From: an uncultured Alphaproteobacteria bacterium
GTDB taxonomy: Bacteria; Pseudomonadota; Alphaproteobacteria; Caulobacterales; Parvularculaceae
Direction: 5' to 3'
NCBI GenBank assembly: GCA_902826095.1
Contig: CADEDN010000010.1
Location: forward strand, 40,511 to 104,510
DNA length: 64,000 nucleotides
The number at the start of each line of letters is the position of its first letter. The first letter of the stretch is position 1. Positions 34,128-43,456 of this stretch are shown here, one piece after another. Below the pieces are notes generated by a model that saw only the letters and a program-made list of their open reading frames with translations, ran no database searches and had not been told where the DNA came from. A program made the translations under genes and the position numbers.

Positions 34128-35264
34128 ATGACCTACGCCGCCTCGGGACAGCTCACCGGCGACACGAAGAACGGGTCGAGCTTCGTCAATGTCCATGACG
34201 ATTCGGGGCGCCTCATCGAGGCGCGCAACGGGACGGCGCCGGTCGCGACCTATGCCTATGACGCCTTCGAGCAGCGCGTCGTCAAGACGACGACGGCGGC
34301 GGCGCCCGGCGGGGCGTCAAGCGCGCACTTCATCCACGACCAGTTCGGCCGCCTCGTCGCCGAGCACAATGGTTCGACCGGCGCCGTCATGCGCGAATAT
34401 CTCTGGCTTGGGCTGACGCCCGTCGCCTTCGTCGATCATTCATCCGGCTCGGCAGTCACGTATTTCGTGCATGTCGACCAGGTGATGAACCCGCAGAAAC
34501 TGACCGACGCCTCGGGCACGGTCGTCTGGGACCGCGTTCAGGACCCCTTCGGGGTCGAGGTTTCGGCGACGGGATCGTTGACCCAGAAACTCCGTTTCCC
34601 GGGGCAATACGCCGACAATGAAACGGATTTGTTTCAAAACTGGAACCGCGATTACGACCCTTCCTTAGGCAGATACGTCCAGTCTGATCCGATCGGGTTG
34701 CTCGGCGGGATCAACACATATGCTTATGTGGAAGGGAATCCTGTCAATTGGACCGATCCCACTGGCGAGTTTGTGCCGCAGCTTGCAGGCGCGGCGATCG
34801 GAGTCGGACTTGAATACCTCACCAACCCCTGCGCGACTGCGTCCGATCTGATCCTAGCCGGCGCAGTCGGCGCAGTCGGCGGCGGTATAGGCAAAGCGGT
34901 GTTATTGCGACATGGGCCACGCTCATTGACACGCGAGACCGGAAAGGAGTGGTCGCACGCACTCGCCGAAAAATGGGTCAACAAGCATACTAGCGGCGCT
35001 TTGCGGCGAGCCCTCAACCGCCGCGGCGGGCTGAACGGTAGCTGGGTGTCGCCAGCCCGGCACTACCGGCATGATCCAAGACGGTGGCCGATAGGGTGGG
35101 ATCAATTTGGCGAAAGGCTGACCAAGCCCCTTCTGATCGCAGACCGGATACCGGATTGGCTGAAAGGCTCAGCCGCTAGCGGCGCTGTCGGCGCATTCAT
35201 TGCGGGTGCGGGGCGCGATTGCGGTTGTGACGGCGGCAACGACGATTCTGGCGAAAGTGAATGA
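34128..35264 (+). CDS. RHS-repeat core fragment with C-terminal tip 2 (orphan cassette 2)
   Basis: 378 residues. Residues 1-210 are RHS core (YD-type repeats such as DSGRLIEARNGTAPVATYAY, then SLGRYVQSDPIGLLGG); the remaining 165 residues are a different tip, beginning after NPVNWTDPTG. The tip starts with hydrophobic helices (GAAIGVGLEYL, LILAGAVGAVGGGIG) and then a His/Arg-rich part (GSWVSPARHYRHDPRRWP) that could be a nuclease-like toxin, though no family is certain. Its start codon lies close to the point where RHS homology begins, so it is a truncated cassette without secretion signals. It overlaps the following gene by ATGA. Confidence 0.8.
   Translation: MTYAASGQLTGDTKNGSSFVNVHDDSGRLIEARNGTAPVATYAYDAFEQRVVKTTTAAAPGGASSAHFIHDQFGRLVAEHNGSTGAVMREYLWLGLTPVAFVDHSSGSAVTYFVHVDQVMNPQKLTDASGTVVWDRVQDPFGVEVSATGSLTQKLRFPGQYADNETDLFQNWNRDYDPSLGRYVQSDPIGLLGGINTYAYVEGNPVNWTDPTGEFVPQLAGAAIGVGLEYLTNPCATASDLILAGAVGAVGGGIGKAVLLRHGPRSLTRETGKEWSHALAEKWVNKHTSGALRRALNRRGGLNGSWVSPARHYRHDPRRWPIGWDQFGERLTKPLLIADRIPDWLKGSAASGAVGAFIAGAGRDCGCDGGNDDSGESE
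34344..34755 (+). repeat. RHS core repeat, copy B
   Basis: Partner of the copy at 32953-33370. The two are strongly alike through the RHS core and part company where their tips begin, which is the pattern expected for cassettes that can recombine to swap tips. Confidence 0.85.
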
Positions 35265-35737
35265 CCGGCATTTTGACTGAAATTAACAGGTATCTGCATT
35301 TCTTGTGCGGCAGCGGCTCGTGGCGATTGTTGCCCCATGAAGAGGCAATCTTGGACGCTTGCATCGCGCATTTGCCGAAAGAGGTGGCGGAATTGGCGCG
35401 TGGCCAAATGAGCCAGAAATTCTTCATGGAACGGATGACCGACGGACGGATCAATGTTATTCGGCCCTACGGAAATATGAGCGCCGATATTATCAGACTG
35501 AGCGGATTTGATGACCGGCTTTACAAGGTAAGGATCAAGGTCGACGCAAAAACGATGACGGCACATGTCACCTTTAATAAAGGCCGTGTGTTCAGTATAG
35601 AGACAAAAAAGCCGACAAAATATTTCAAGGGAAAACGTCTTCAGGTGCTTGGAGTCGCTGAAGGGCGTTCGAGCGAGACCTATACACATGTAATCGATCG
35701 CAGCGAACACGGCGAGAAACCTGATTTTAGCGAGTAA
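35261..35737 (+). CDS. candidate immunity protein for RHS tip 2
   Basis: A 158-residue soluble protein without a recognised family. Its start overlaps the stop of cassette 2, which suggests coupled translation with the toxin tip, a common arrangement for immunity genes. It has several histidines and tryptophan near the N-terminus (YLHFLCGSGSWRLLPHEEA) and a beta-rich second half. The assignment depends on position only. Confidence 0.6.
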   Translation: MTGILTEINRYLHFLCGSGSWRLLPHEEAILDACIAHLPKEVAELARGQMSQKFFMERMTDGRINVIRPYGNMSADIIRLSGFDDRLYKVRIKVDAKTMTAHVTFNKGRVFSIETKKPTKYFKGKRLQVLGVAEGRSSETYTHVIDRSEHGEKPDFSE

Positions 35738-35764
35738 AGAGTCGGCGCGGTCTCATCGATCCGC

Positions 35765-36451
35765 ATGCGCGCGAATTCCGGGGCGCCGCTTGTCGATGTG
35801 TTCACCGGCGTGACGCATCTGCCGATGTCGGAGTCGGGGAGCGCGGGCCTCGGCGGCGCGTTCGGCCTGTGGTCCGTCAAGGCTGGAACGTTCGGCAACG
35901 GCCTTCAATTCAACGCGGCCTATGACGGCGACGGGCGGCTCGCCTCGCTCGGCGCGGCGCCGGGTTCGGGCGCGGCGGCGCAGGCGCTATCGTTCACCTA
36001 TGACCCCGCCGGCAACATCGCCTCGATCGGCGACGGCGTGACGCCGGCGCGGTCGCAGACCTTCACTTATGATTCGCTGAACCGGCTGACCCATGCGGTC
36101 GGCGTTTACGGCGCGATCGACTGGTCTTACGACCTTGTCGGCAACCGCACGCAGAAGCTCTGGGACAACGGCGCGTCGACTTATGGCGAGACCTATTCCT
36201 ACCCGGCGACCTCCAACCGGCTGTCGCAGGTGACGGGCGGCGGCGGCTCGATGACGCGGATCATGGCCTATGCGGCGTCCGGCCAACTCGTCAGCGACGA
36301 GAAGAACGGGACGACCTATGTCAATGTCCATGACGATTCCGGGCGCCTCATCGAGGCGCGGAACGGAACGACGCCGATCGCGACCTACGCCTATGACGCC
36401 TTCGAGCAGCGCGTCGTCAAGACGACGACGGCGGCCGTGCCCGGCGGGTCC
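35765..36451 (+). pseudogene. RHS core fragment lacking both ends (cassette 3)
   Basis: Residues with typical RHS/YD repeats (FTYDPAGNIASIGDG, FTYDSLNRLTHAVG, WSYDLVGNRTQKLWDNG, then DSGRLIEARNGTTPIATYAY) run from about 35780 to 36451 and stop abruptly at a VVKTTTAAVPGG segment, after which the sequence becomes the upstream region of zapE. No C-terminal tip or immunity gene follows. The 5' end also lacks any secretion signal. This piece covers the part of the core that lies upstream of cassette 1. The frame continues to about 36856 as an unrelated shadow over zapE. Confidence 0.8.
36263..36451 (+). repeat. RHS core repeat, copy C
   Basis: Direct repeat of 34128-34316. Both encode AYAASGQL through NVHDDSGRLIEARNGT to VVKTTTAA-PGG with scattered synonymous changes. 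The right end of the copy coincides with the end of the RHS island. Confidence 0.85.
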
Positions 36452-36527
36452 GATCGCGATTTTCGAGATCGACCGTGTACGCGCCGACGCCATTTCAGCG
36501 CCGCAGGATCAAACGCCGCCCGCCCGC

Positions 36528-36556
36528 TTCTTCGCCCCGACGACCTCCTCTATAGA
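36528..36556 (+). promoter_or_regulatory. putative zapE promoter (leaderless type)
   Basis: TATAGA at 36551-36556 ends 7 nt before the zapE ATG at 36564; the -35-like TTCTTC at 36528-36533 is weak, with 17 bp between. No ribosome-binding site is present. The RHS fragment stops about 75 bp upstream, so the island has left this promoter intact. Confidence 0.4.
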
Positions 36557-36563
36557 CGCCGGC

Positions 36564-37700
36564 ATGAGGGGTCCGCTGCCGCGCTATCAAGAGCTTGTCG
36601 AGGCCGGCGCGCTTGCGCCGGATGCGGCGCAGGCGCGCGCGGCGCGGCGGCTTCAGGAATTGTCGGACGCGCTGCATGCGCGAAGGCCCGCTCTGTTCTC
36701 GTTCCTTGCGCGAAAGCCGGCGCCGCCGAAGGGCGTCTATCTTTGGGGCGCGGTCGGGCGCGGCAAATCGCTGCTGATGGATATTTTCTTCAACAATACC
36801 GATGTTGCGCGCAAGCGGCGCGTGCATTTTCACGAGTTCATGGCGGAAACGCATGAGCGCATCGCGGCCTGGCGCGCGGCGGACGAAAAGACGAAGCGCC
36901 GCCATAAGGGGGCGAGCCGGATCGCGCTCGACGATCCGATGCCGCCCGTTGCGCAGGACATCGCTGAGGACGCGATGCTCCTCTGCTTTGATGAGTTCCA
37001 GGTGAGCGACATCGCCGACGCGATGATATTGGGGCGTCTCTTCGAGGCGCTGTTCGCCGAGGGCGTCGTCGTCGCCCTGACGTCGAACCGCCATCCGGAT
37101 GATCTTTACAAGGACGGTCTCAATCGCCAGCTCTTCCTGCCGTTCATCGAGACCTTGAAGGCGCGGCTTGAGATCGTTCATCTCGACGCCGCGCGCGACT
37201 ATCGCCTTGACCGGCTGGGCGCCGCGCCCGTTTATTATTTCCCGCTCGGCTCTGAGGCTGACGACGCGATGAACCGCGCCTGGGCGGCGATGATCGCCGG
37301 GGCGAGCGAGCAGGCCGAAACCTTGACCGTCAAAGGGCGAATTGTCGTCGCGCCGCGCTGCGCAAGAGGAATTGCGCGCTTCACTTTCGCTGAATTGTGC
37401 GCGGCGGCGCTCGGCGCCGGCGACTATCTCGCGATCGCCCGCCGCTATGGCGCGCTTTTCATCGATCATATTCCGGAAATGTCCCCCGAGAACCGCAATG
37501 AGGCGAGGCGCTTCACCACCCTCATCGACGCGCTTTACGAGAGCCGGACGAAACTCGTCTGTTCGGCCGCCGCGGCGCCGGAAAGGCTCTATCCCGCGGG
37601 CGACGGCGCTTTTGAATTCGAGCGCGCCGCAAGCCGCCTCATCGAAATGCAGGGCGCCGAATACCTTGGCGCCGAGCGCGTCACGGCGCCGCCGAATTGA
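36564..37700 (+). CDS. zapE: cell division protein ZapE (AFG1-like ATPase)
   Basis: ZapE is an AFG1/LACE1-type ATPase that acts at the constricting Z-ring and in respiratory protein quality control. The 378-residue protein from the ATG at 36564 has Walker A in LWGAVGRGKSLLMD, HFHEFMAETHERI, Walker B in LLCFDEFQVSDIADAMIL, and TSNRHPDDLYKDGLNRQLFL with the sensor residue. The frame runs upstream into RHS sequence but has no coding homology there. Neighbouring mdh, often near zapE in alphaproteobacteria, lies about 14 kb away. Confidence 0.93.
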   Translation: MRGPLPRYQELVEAGALAPDAAQARAARRLQELSDALHARRPALFSFLARKPAPPKGVYLWGAVGRGKSLLMDIFFNNTDVARKRRVHFHEFMAETHERIAAWRAADEKTKRRHKGASRIALDDPMPPVAQDIAEDAMLLCFDEFQVSDIADAMILGRLFEALFAEGVVVALTSNRHPDDLYKDGLNRQLFLPFIETLKARLEIVHLDAARDYRLDRLGAAPVYYFPLGSEADDAMNRAWAAMIAGASEQAETLTVKGRIVVAPRCARGIARFTFAELCAAALGAGDYLAIARRYGALFIDHIPEMSPENRNEARRFTTLIDALYESRTKLVCSAAAAPERLYPAGDGAFEFERAASRLIEMQGAEYLGAERVTAPPN

Positions 37701-37880
37701 GATAATGTAACAAGATGCGGGCGCGGCATTTCGGCATCAGTTGCGCGCCGCAAGCAGCGCCCGCGCGGCGACTAGGCTTGTCCGCCCCGCCGAAGAGTGA
37801 AACGATCGGCAATTCGTTTCGCGCGCGGGCGGGGGCGTTGTCGCTTTTCCCTGACGCCGAATGACCTCAGGGAGAACACC

Positions 37881-40757
37881 ATGAAAAACATCGAACCAAG
37901 CGCTGGCCGGCTGAAGGCCGTCCGGCGCGGACTGCTCGCCGGGCTCTCGCTGACAGCGATCTCGACGATGGCGGCGGCGCAGGACCCAGCGCCCCCGGCC
38001 GATGACGAAATCGTCGTCACTGGATCGCGCATCCGTCAAGACCCGCTCGCGCAAGGAAGGCCCGTTCTCAATCTCGGCGAAGAGGACCTCGACAAATCCG
38101 GCCTCAATTCGGTCGGCGACTTTCTGCAGCGCATTCCGTCTTCGGGCGGCGGCCTCAATTCGAAAGTCAACTCGTCAGGCAATTTCGGCAACCCGCCGGA
38201 TGGCGGCGGCGTCGGCGCGGGTTCGGCGGAGATCGACCTTCGCTTTCTCGGCTCGCGGCGGACGCTCGTCCTCGTCGACGGCCTTCGCTGGGTGAACGGC
38301 GCCTCGGCGTCAGGCGTTCCGGGCGCGACCGACCTCAATACGATCCCATCGAGCATCATCGAGCGCATTGAGATCCTTCAGGACGGCGCCTCGCCGATCT
38401 ACGGGTCCGACGCGATCGCCGGCGTCGTCAACATCATCACAAAGCAGGAGCAGGACGGCTTCGCCGCCTCGGCGCAGGTCGGCGCCTTCAAGCAGGGCGA
38501 CGGCGTCAGCCAGGACTACCAGCTTTCCTGGGGCGTTTCGAACGACCGCACGCGAATCTTCTTCGCCGGCCAGTATGTGCATCAAAACAGCGTCGATAGC
38601 GCCGACCGCACGCTTTCGGATTTCCCGGTCGCGACGCTAGATCAATGCATCGGCACTTGTTCGTCGGCGACGCCGGACGGCCGATTCCTGTTCACCGACC
38701 CGATCCTCGGCGATCAGAATCTGACGCTCGCGGACGGCTTCCAATACACCGGAACGAACCCCGCCTTCCCGGGCGACTTCAAGAACTTCACGACGGCCGA
38801 CCGCTTCAACTTCTCGCCGTTCAATTACGTCCTGACGCCGCAGGAGCGCGTCGGCTTCATGACGCAGGTGACGCACGACGTCAGCGACTCGGTTGAATTC
38901 AGGGCGAAGGCGCTCTTCAACAACCGGCAGTCGGTCAACCAGGCGGCGCCCATCCCGCTGTTCGTCGGGCCCTTCGGCGGCAACGGCAACCGGATGGACA
39001 CGATCTCGATCGACGCGACAAACCCGTTCAATCCGCTCGGCTACACGCTGAGCGGCACGTCGGGCCCGGGCTACGGCGTCTTCCGTCGCTTCATCGAGGC
39101 GGGGCCGCGGCATTTCGAACAGAATGTCGACACCTTTTATCTCTCGGGAACGCTCTCGGGCGATCTCGGCGAGAATTGGTACTGGGACGCGTCGGCGTAC
39201 TGGTCGCGCAACCAGGCCGACCAGATCGCGAACGGCATTGTCAATTCCGCCAAACTCGAACAGGCGCTGGGGCCGCTCGCGCTCTGCACGGGGTCGTGCG
39301 TGCCGTTCAACATTTTCGGCGGGCCGGGCTCGGTCACGCAGCCGATGATCGACTTCGTCACTTTCGACCAGCATGATTCCTCCGAACAGGAGATCTGGGA
39401 CCTGCAGCTCAATGTCGGCGGCGATCTCTTCAATCTCTGGGCGGGACCCTTGTCCGTCGCGGCGGGCTTTGAACATCGCGACCAGTCGGGCTCCTTCAGT
39501 CCCGACCCGATCGTCACCGCGGGCGACACCGCCGATATTCCGGCGCAGCCGACGGCTGGCGCTTTTAACGTTGAGGAGATGTACGGCGAACTAAACCTCC
39601 CGCTTCTCGCCGACCTCGCCTTCGCCGAATCAATCGATGCGAATTTCGCCATTCGTCACTCGACCTATTCGACCGGGTTCAAGACGACGGCGATCAAATA
39701 TGGCGGCCGCTGGCGCGTCACTGACGAGCTGACAATCCGCGGCGGCTTCACCGAAGGCTTTAGAGCCGCCTCGATCGGCGAACTCTTTGGTTCGGCGTCG
39801 CGCTTTGACGCCTTGCTGAATGATCCCTGCTCGGCGCCGGTCGCGCCGGCGTTCGCCGCCAATTGCGCGACCTTGGGCGTTCCGGCGACTTACACCCAGA
39901 TCAACGCGCAGATTTCGGTGACAGTCGGCGGCAACCCCGCTCTCCAGGCGGAAGAATCCGATGCGTGGAATGTCGGCTTCACCTACGCGCCGGCATGGGA
40001 CGGCGTCTTCCTCGACAATTTCGTCATCGACGCGAACTATTATGACATTGAGATCGAGGGCGCGATCCAGGCGCTCGACGCGCAGCTCCAGCTGACAGGC
40101 TGCGCGGCGACGCTCGATCCCGGCTTCTGCGGCGGCATCGTCCGCAACAGCGCCGGCTTCATCACCGCGTTCTCGAACCAGCTGACCAATATCGGCGGCA
40201 TCAACACCCGCGGCCTCGACTGGTCGGTCGCTTTCGACATTCCGCTCGGCGAGACCAATCTCGGCGTGCAATGGAACTCGACGCGGCTCTTCGACTACAC
40301 CGAGATCACGCCGATCTCGACGGGCTTTCTCGAAACCTCACGTGAGGGCCGTTTGCGCGGCACGCCGCAACAGGCGTTCCCGAAGCTGAAGTCGACGCTT
40401 GTCGCCGATTGGGATCTTGGCGCGCTCAGCCTTAGAAGCAGCTGGCGCTACATCAGCGGACTGCGCGAGCAGTGCATCGGCTTCACCGCGATTCAAGCGA
40501 TCCCGGATGCGATCGGCTGCTCCAGCTACAATTCGGCGGACGACAATCTGTCGTCCAACAAGCTGAAGCCGAAGCTCTATATGGACCTTGCGGCGAGCGT
40601 CGAGGTCAGCGAGCGCATGGAGCTGACCGTCGGCGTCAACAACATTCTCAAGACCGATCCGCCGCCCTGCTTCTCCTGCCAGGCCGGCGGCTTCGACCCG
40701 GCGCAGTACGACGTGCCGGGACAGTTCGGCTATGTCCGCCTCGTCTGGCGGCCGTAA
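37881..40757 (+). CDS. TonB-dependent outer membrane receptor
   Basis: A 958-residue receptor. The ATG at 37881 is preceded by AGGGAGAA and opens a signal peptide ending near MAAAQD; the TonB box region is [15 protein letters not shown], and the plug domain ends with [15 protein letters not shown]. The barrel follows, with several Cys pairs in probable surface loops ([24 protein letters not shown]). It ends in GYVRLVWRP rather than the usual terminal phenylalanine. The ligand may be an iron complex or carbohydrate; no neighbouring uptake gene indicates which. Confidence 0.92.
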   Translation: MKNIEPSAGRLKAVRRGLLAGLSLTAISTMAAAQDPAPPADDEIVVTGSRIRQDPLAQGRPVLNLGEEDLDKSGLNSVGDFLQRIPSSGGGLNSKVNSSGNFGNPPDGGGVGAGSAEIDLRFLGSRRTLVLVDGLRWVNGASASGVPGATDLNTIPSSIIERIEILQDGASPIYGSDAIAGVVNIITKQEQDGFAASAQVGAFKQGDGVSQDYQLSWGVSNDRTRIFFAGQYVHQNSVDSADRTLSDFPVATLDQCIGTCSSATPDGRFLFTDPILGDQNLTLADGFQYTGTNPAFPGDFKNFTTADRFNFSPFNYVLTPQERVGFMTQVTHDVSDSVEFRAKALFNNRQSVNQAAPIPLFVGPFGGNGNRMDTISIDATNPFNPLGYTLSGTSGPGYGVFRRFIEAGPRHFEQNVDTFYLSGTLSGDLGENWYWDASAYWSRNQADQIANGIVNSAKLEQALGPLALCTGSCVPFNIFGGPGSVTQPMIDFVTFDQHDSSEQEIWDLQLNVGGDLFNLWAGPLSVAAGFEHRDQSGSFSPDPIVTAGDTADIPAQPTAGAFNVEEMYGELNLPLLADLAFAESIDANFAIRHSTYSTGFKTTAIKYGGRWRVTDELTIRGGFTEGFRAASIGELFGSASRFDALLNDPCSAPVAPAFAANCATLGVPATYTQINAQISVTVGGNPALQAEESDAWNVGFTYAPAWDGVFLDNFVIDANYYDIEIEGAIQALDAQLQLTGCAATLDPGFCGGIVRNSAGFITAFSNQLTNIGGINTRGLDWSVAFDIPLGETNLGVQWNSTRLFDYTEITPISTGFLETSREGRLRGTPQQAFPKLKSTLVADWDLGALSLRSSWRYISGLREQCIGFTAIQAIPDAIGCSSYNSADDNLSSNKLKPKLYMDLAASVEVSERMELTVGVNNILKTDPPPCFSCQAGGFDPAQYDVPGQFGYVRLVWRP

Positions 40758-40790
40758 CTGACCTGACGGCCTCATATCCTTGTTGCTGCG

Positions 40791-40820
40791 ATGCGCCCCG
40801 GCCAAAACCGGGGCGCATTT
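40791..40820 (+). terminator. rho-independent terminator after the TonB receptor gene
   Basis: ATGCGCCCCGG and CCGGGGCGCAT pair perfectly over 11 bp around a CCAAAA loop, followed by a short T-run. It lies 33 bp after the stop codon. Confidence 0.7.
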
Positions 40821-40872
40821 GTCTGAGGACGCCGCGATTGCCAAGCGCCATAAGCCCCTTTAGGTCCGCGTC

Positions 40873-42117
40873 GTGGACCAGAGCCCAAAGACCGCCGCGC
40901 CGCACGGGCTCGGCTTTGCCGAGCTGATCGCTTACGCCGCCTGCGTGATGGCGGTGTCGGCGCTGTCGATCGACATCATGCTGCCGGCGCAGAACGCCAT
41001 CGGCGCCGATCTCGGCGCCAAGGCCAATGACGCCCAGCTCGTGGTTTTTTCGTTTCTCATCGGCTACGGGATCGCGCATCTTTTTTTCGGGCCGCTCGCC
41101 GACCGCGTCGGACGGCGCGCCGTCATTCTCGGCGCGCTCGGCGCCTATTGCGTCGCTTCAGCGCTCGCGGTGTTTTCATCATCCTTCGCCCTGCTGATCG
41201 CGGCGCGCGTCTTTCAGGGCGTCGCGACGGGCGGCTCGCGCGTCGCCATCATGGCGATGGTGCGCGACGAATATTCCGGGCGCCGGATGTCGCAGGTCGT
41301 GTCGATCGCGACCATCGTCTTCATGGCGGCGCCGATCATCGCGCCGTTTCTCGGGCAGCTGATCCTTAGCGCCGGATCATGGCGCATCATTTTCGTCGCC
41401 CTTCTGATTTACGGGATCATCCTTGCGGCGTGGACGATGGCGCGCGTCGGGGAGACGCTTGATCCGGAGCGGCGCAATCGGTTCTCAGCCGGCGCCGCGA
41501 TCGCGTCTTACCGCAAATTCCTCCTTGACCGCGCCGCGATCGGCTACACCTTGACGTCGGCGCTGCTGTTCGGCGGCTTTTTCGCCTATCTCGGCATGGC
41601 GCAGCCGATCTATGTGGAGGTCTTCGATCTCGGCGAGCGGTTTCCGATCGCCTTCGCGGCGGGCGCTTTTCCTTTCGCCGCCGCCGCGATTTTGAATTCG
41701 CGCATCGTGATGAAGTTCGGCATGCGGCGCATCGCGCATGCGGCGATCCTTGCGCTGATCGCGATCAACGCGCTTCATCTGGCGGTCGCCGCTTCAGGGA
41801 TGGAGACCCTCGCCTCCTTCATGGTCTTCATCTGCGCGACGATCTTTATGCTCGGCCTCATTTCGCCGAATTCGACGGCGCTCGCCATGGAGCCGATGGG
41901 CGACATCGCCGGCGCCGCGGCCGCCGCCAACGGCTTCATCACGACGACGCTCGCCGCCGCGCTCGGCGCCCTGATCGGGCGTTTCTTCGACGGGACGACC
42001 GTTCCGATCGCCGCCGGCTTCCTGATCCTCGGCGGCGCGGCGATCGCCGTCGCGATGTGGGCCGAGCGCGGCCGGCTGTTCGGCGAGCGGCTCGGCGAGG
42101 CGAAGGCGGCCCAATGA
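40873..42117 (+). CDS. MFS transporter, Bcr/CflA-type drug efflux
   Basis: A 414-residue, 12-helix major facilitator with DIMLPAQNAIGADLG at helix 1 end, the motif A loop GPLADRVGRRAVIL, and the motif C-like RVFQGVATGGSRVAIMAMVRD, as in Bcr/CflA multidrug exporters. It starts at a GTG. Its stop overlaps the start of rimM by ATGA, placing it unexpectedly as the leading gene of the rimM-trmD-rplS cluster, where rpsP usually stands. Confidence 0.9.
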   Translation: MDQSPKTAAPHGLGFAELIAYAACVMAVSALSIDIMLPAQNAIGADLGAKANDAQLVVFSFLIGYGIAHLFFGPLADRVGRRAVILGALGAYCVASALAVFSSSFALLIAARVFQGVATGGSRVAIMAMVRDEYSGRRMSQVVSIATIVFMAAPIIAPFLGQLILSAGSWRIIFVALLIYGIILAAWTMARVGETLDPERRNRFSAGAAIASYRKFLLDRAAIGYTLTSALLFGGFFAYLGMAQPIYVEVFDLGERFPIAFAAGAFPFAAAAILNSRIVMKFGMRRIAHAAILALIAINALHLAVAASGMETLASFMVFICATIFMLGLISPNSTALAMEPMGDIAGAAAAANGFITTTLAAALGALIGRFFDGTTVPIAAGFLILGGAAIAVAMWAERGRLFGERLGEAKAAQ

Positions 42118-42659
42118 CGCGGCGGCGCGTCTGCCTCGGCGCCTTCGCCGGCGCGCACGGGATCAAGGGCGAGGCGAAGGTCAAGACCTTCACCGACAGC
42201 GAAGCGGGCGTCGCGCGCTACGGCCCGGTTGAAAGCGAGGACGGCGCGCGGCGCTTCACGCTCAAATTCATCCGTGTCCTGAAAAAAGGCCTGGCGCTCG
42301 TCGCGGCGCCGGAGATCAGGACCCGCGAGGACGCGGCGGCGCTCGCCGGCGTCAGGTTCTTTGTCGATCGCGCGAGGCTTCCCGCGGCCGGCGAGGGCGA
42401 ATATTATCCGGGCGACCTCATCGGCCTTGCGGCGATCGGCGATGACGGCGCCCCGCTCGGCAAAGTCGTCGCCTTCTACAATTTCGGCGCCGGCGACATT
42501 CTGGAGTTCGAGGCGGGAGACGGAAAGCGGACGATGGTCCCGTTCACCGACGCCGCCGTGCCGACGGTCGATCTTGAGGGCGGCGTCGTGACGATCGCCG
42601 TGGCGGCGCTACACACGGATCCGGCCGGCGACGACGCCCTCGATCACCCGGAGGATTGA
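42114..42659 (+). CDS. rimM: 16S rRNA processing protein RimM
   Basis: RimM binds ribosomal protein S19 and helps mature the 30S head. The 181-residue protein has the N-terminal barrel (CLGAFAGAHGIKGEAKVKTF) and the PRC-barrel C-terminal domain with YYPGDLIGLAAIGDDGAPLG and TMVPFTDAAVPTVDL. ATG at 42114 overlaps the MFS stop. It ends at the TGA just before trmD. Confidence 0.94.
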   Translation: MTRRRVCLGAFAGAHGIKGEAKVKTFTDSEAGVARYGPVESEDGARRFTLKFIRVLKKGLALVAAPEIRTREDAAALAGVRFFVDRARLPAAGEGEYYPGDLIGLAAIGDDGAPLGKVVAFYNFGAGDILEFEAGDGKRTMVPFTDAAVPTVDLEGGVVTIAVAALHTDPAGDDALDHPED

Positions 42660-42709
42660 CGGCGCCTTGCGCCTTGCCCGCCGCCCGCGCCCATGCGATC
42701 CCGCCCGCC

Positions 42710-43456
42710 ATGTGGCAGGCAAGCGTTCTCACCCTTTACCCGGAGCTGTTTCCGGGTCCCCTTGACGCCTCGGTCATCGGCCGGGCGCGCGGCGAAGGGC
42801 GCTGGGGGCTTGAGACCTTCAATATCCGCGCCTTTTCCGACAATGCCTATGGTTCGGTCGACGACACGCCGGCGGGCGGCGGCGCCGGCCTTGTGATGCG
42901 GGCCGATATTCTGGCCGCGGCGATTGACAGCGTTCCTCGAAACGACCGGCCTTTGATCTACCTCTCGCCCCGGGGGCGGCGGTTTTCGCAGGCGCGCGCC
43001 CGCGCCCTCGCCGCGGGACCGGGCGTCATCGCCCTTTGCGGCCGGTTCGAGGGGGTCGATGAGCGGCTGATCGAGGCGCGCGCGGTTGAGGAAATCTCCC
43101 TTGGCGACTTCGTGCTCGCCGGCGGCGAGGTCGCGGCGATGGCCCTGATTGAGGCTTGCGTCCGGCTGATCCCGGGGGTATTGGGCTCGCCTCTTTCGCT
43201 GGGCGAGGAAAGCTTCGGCGAAGGGACTGACCGCGGCCGCGATGCTGGGACGATCCTCCTTGAGTACCCCCAGTATACGAGGCCGCGACTTTTTGAGGGT
43301 CGCGAGATCCCCCCGGTTCTGTTGTCAGGCGATCATCAGAAAATCGCCGACTGGCGCCGGACGAAGGCTGAAGCAATAACGCGCGCGCGACGACCGGACC
43401 TCATGGCCCCCGGTCCTATCCGGCGGGACAACAAGGATAAGGACGAAGCCCCATGA
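42710..43456 (+). CDS. trmD: tRNA (guanine37-N1)-methyltransferase
   Basis: TrmD methylates G37 of tRNAs, using SAM bound in a trefoil knot. The 248-residue protein begins [18 protein letters not shown], with [20 protein letters not shown], the knot region [14 protein letters not shown] and [19 protein letters not shown] at 42656, overlapping the rimM stop, would add 18 residues without homology and is less likely. Stop overlaps rplS by ATGA. Confidence 0.94.
   Translation: MWQASVLTLYPELFPGPLDASVIGRARGEGRWGLETFNIRAFSDNAYGSVDDTPAGGGAGLVMRADILAAAIDSVPRNDRPLIYLSPRGRRFSQARARALAAGPGVIALCGRFEGVDERLIEARAVEEISLGDFVLAGGEVAAMALIEACVRLIPGVLGSPLSLGEESFGEGTDRGRDAGTILLEYPQYTRPRLFEGREIPPVLLSGDHQKIADWRRTKAEAITRARRPDLMAPGPIRRDNKDKDEAP

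Noticed and set aside
32953..36451. An integrative element or prophage carrying the RHS island
   Set aside because: No integrase, transposase, tRNA target or flanking direct repeat is visible at either edge.
42656..42709. TTG start for trmD overlapping the rimM stop
   Set aside because: It would add 18 residues with no resemblance to TrmD, whereas the family sequence begins at the ATG at 42710.
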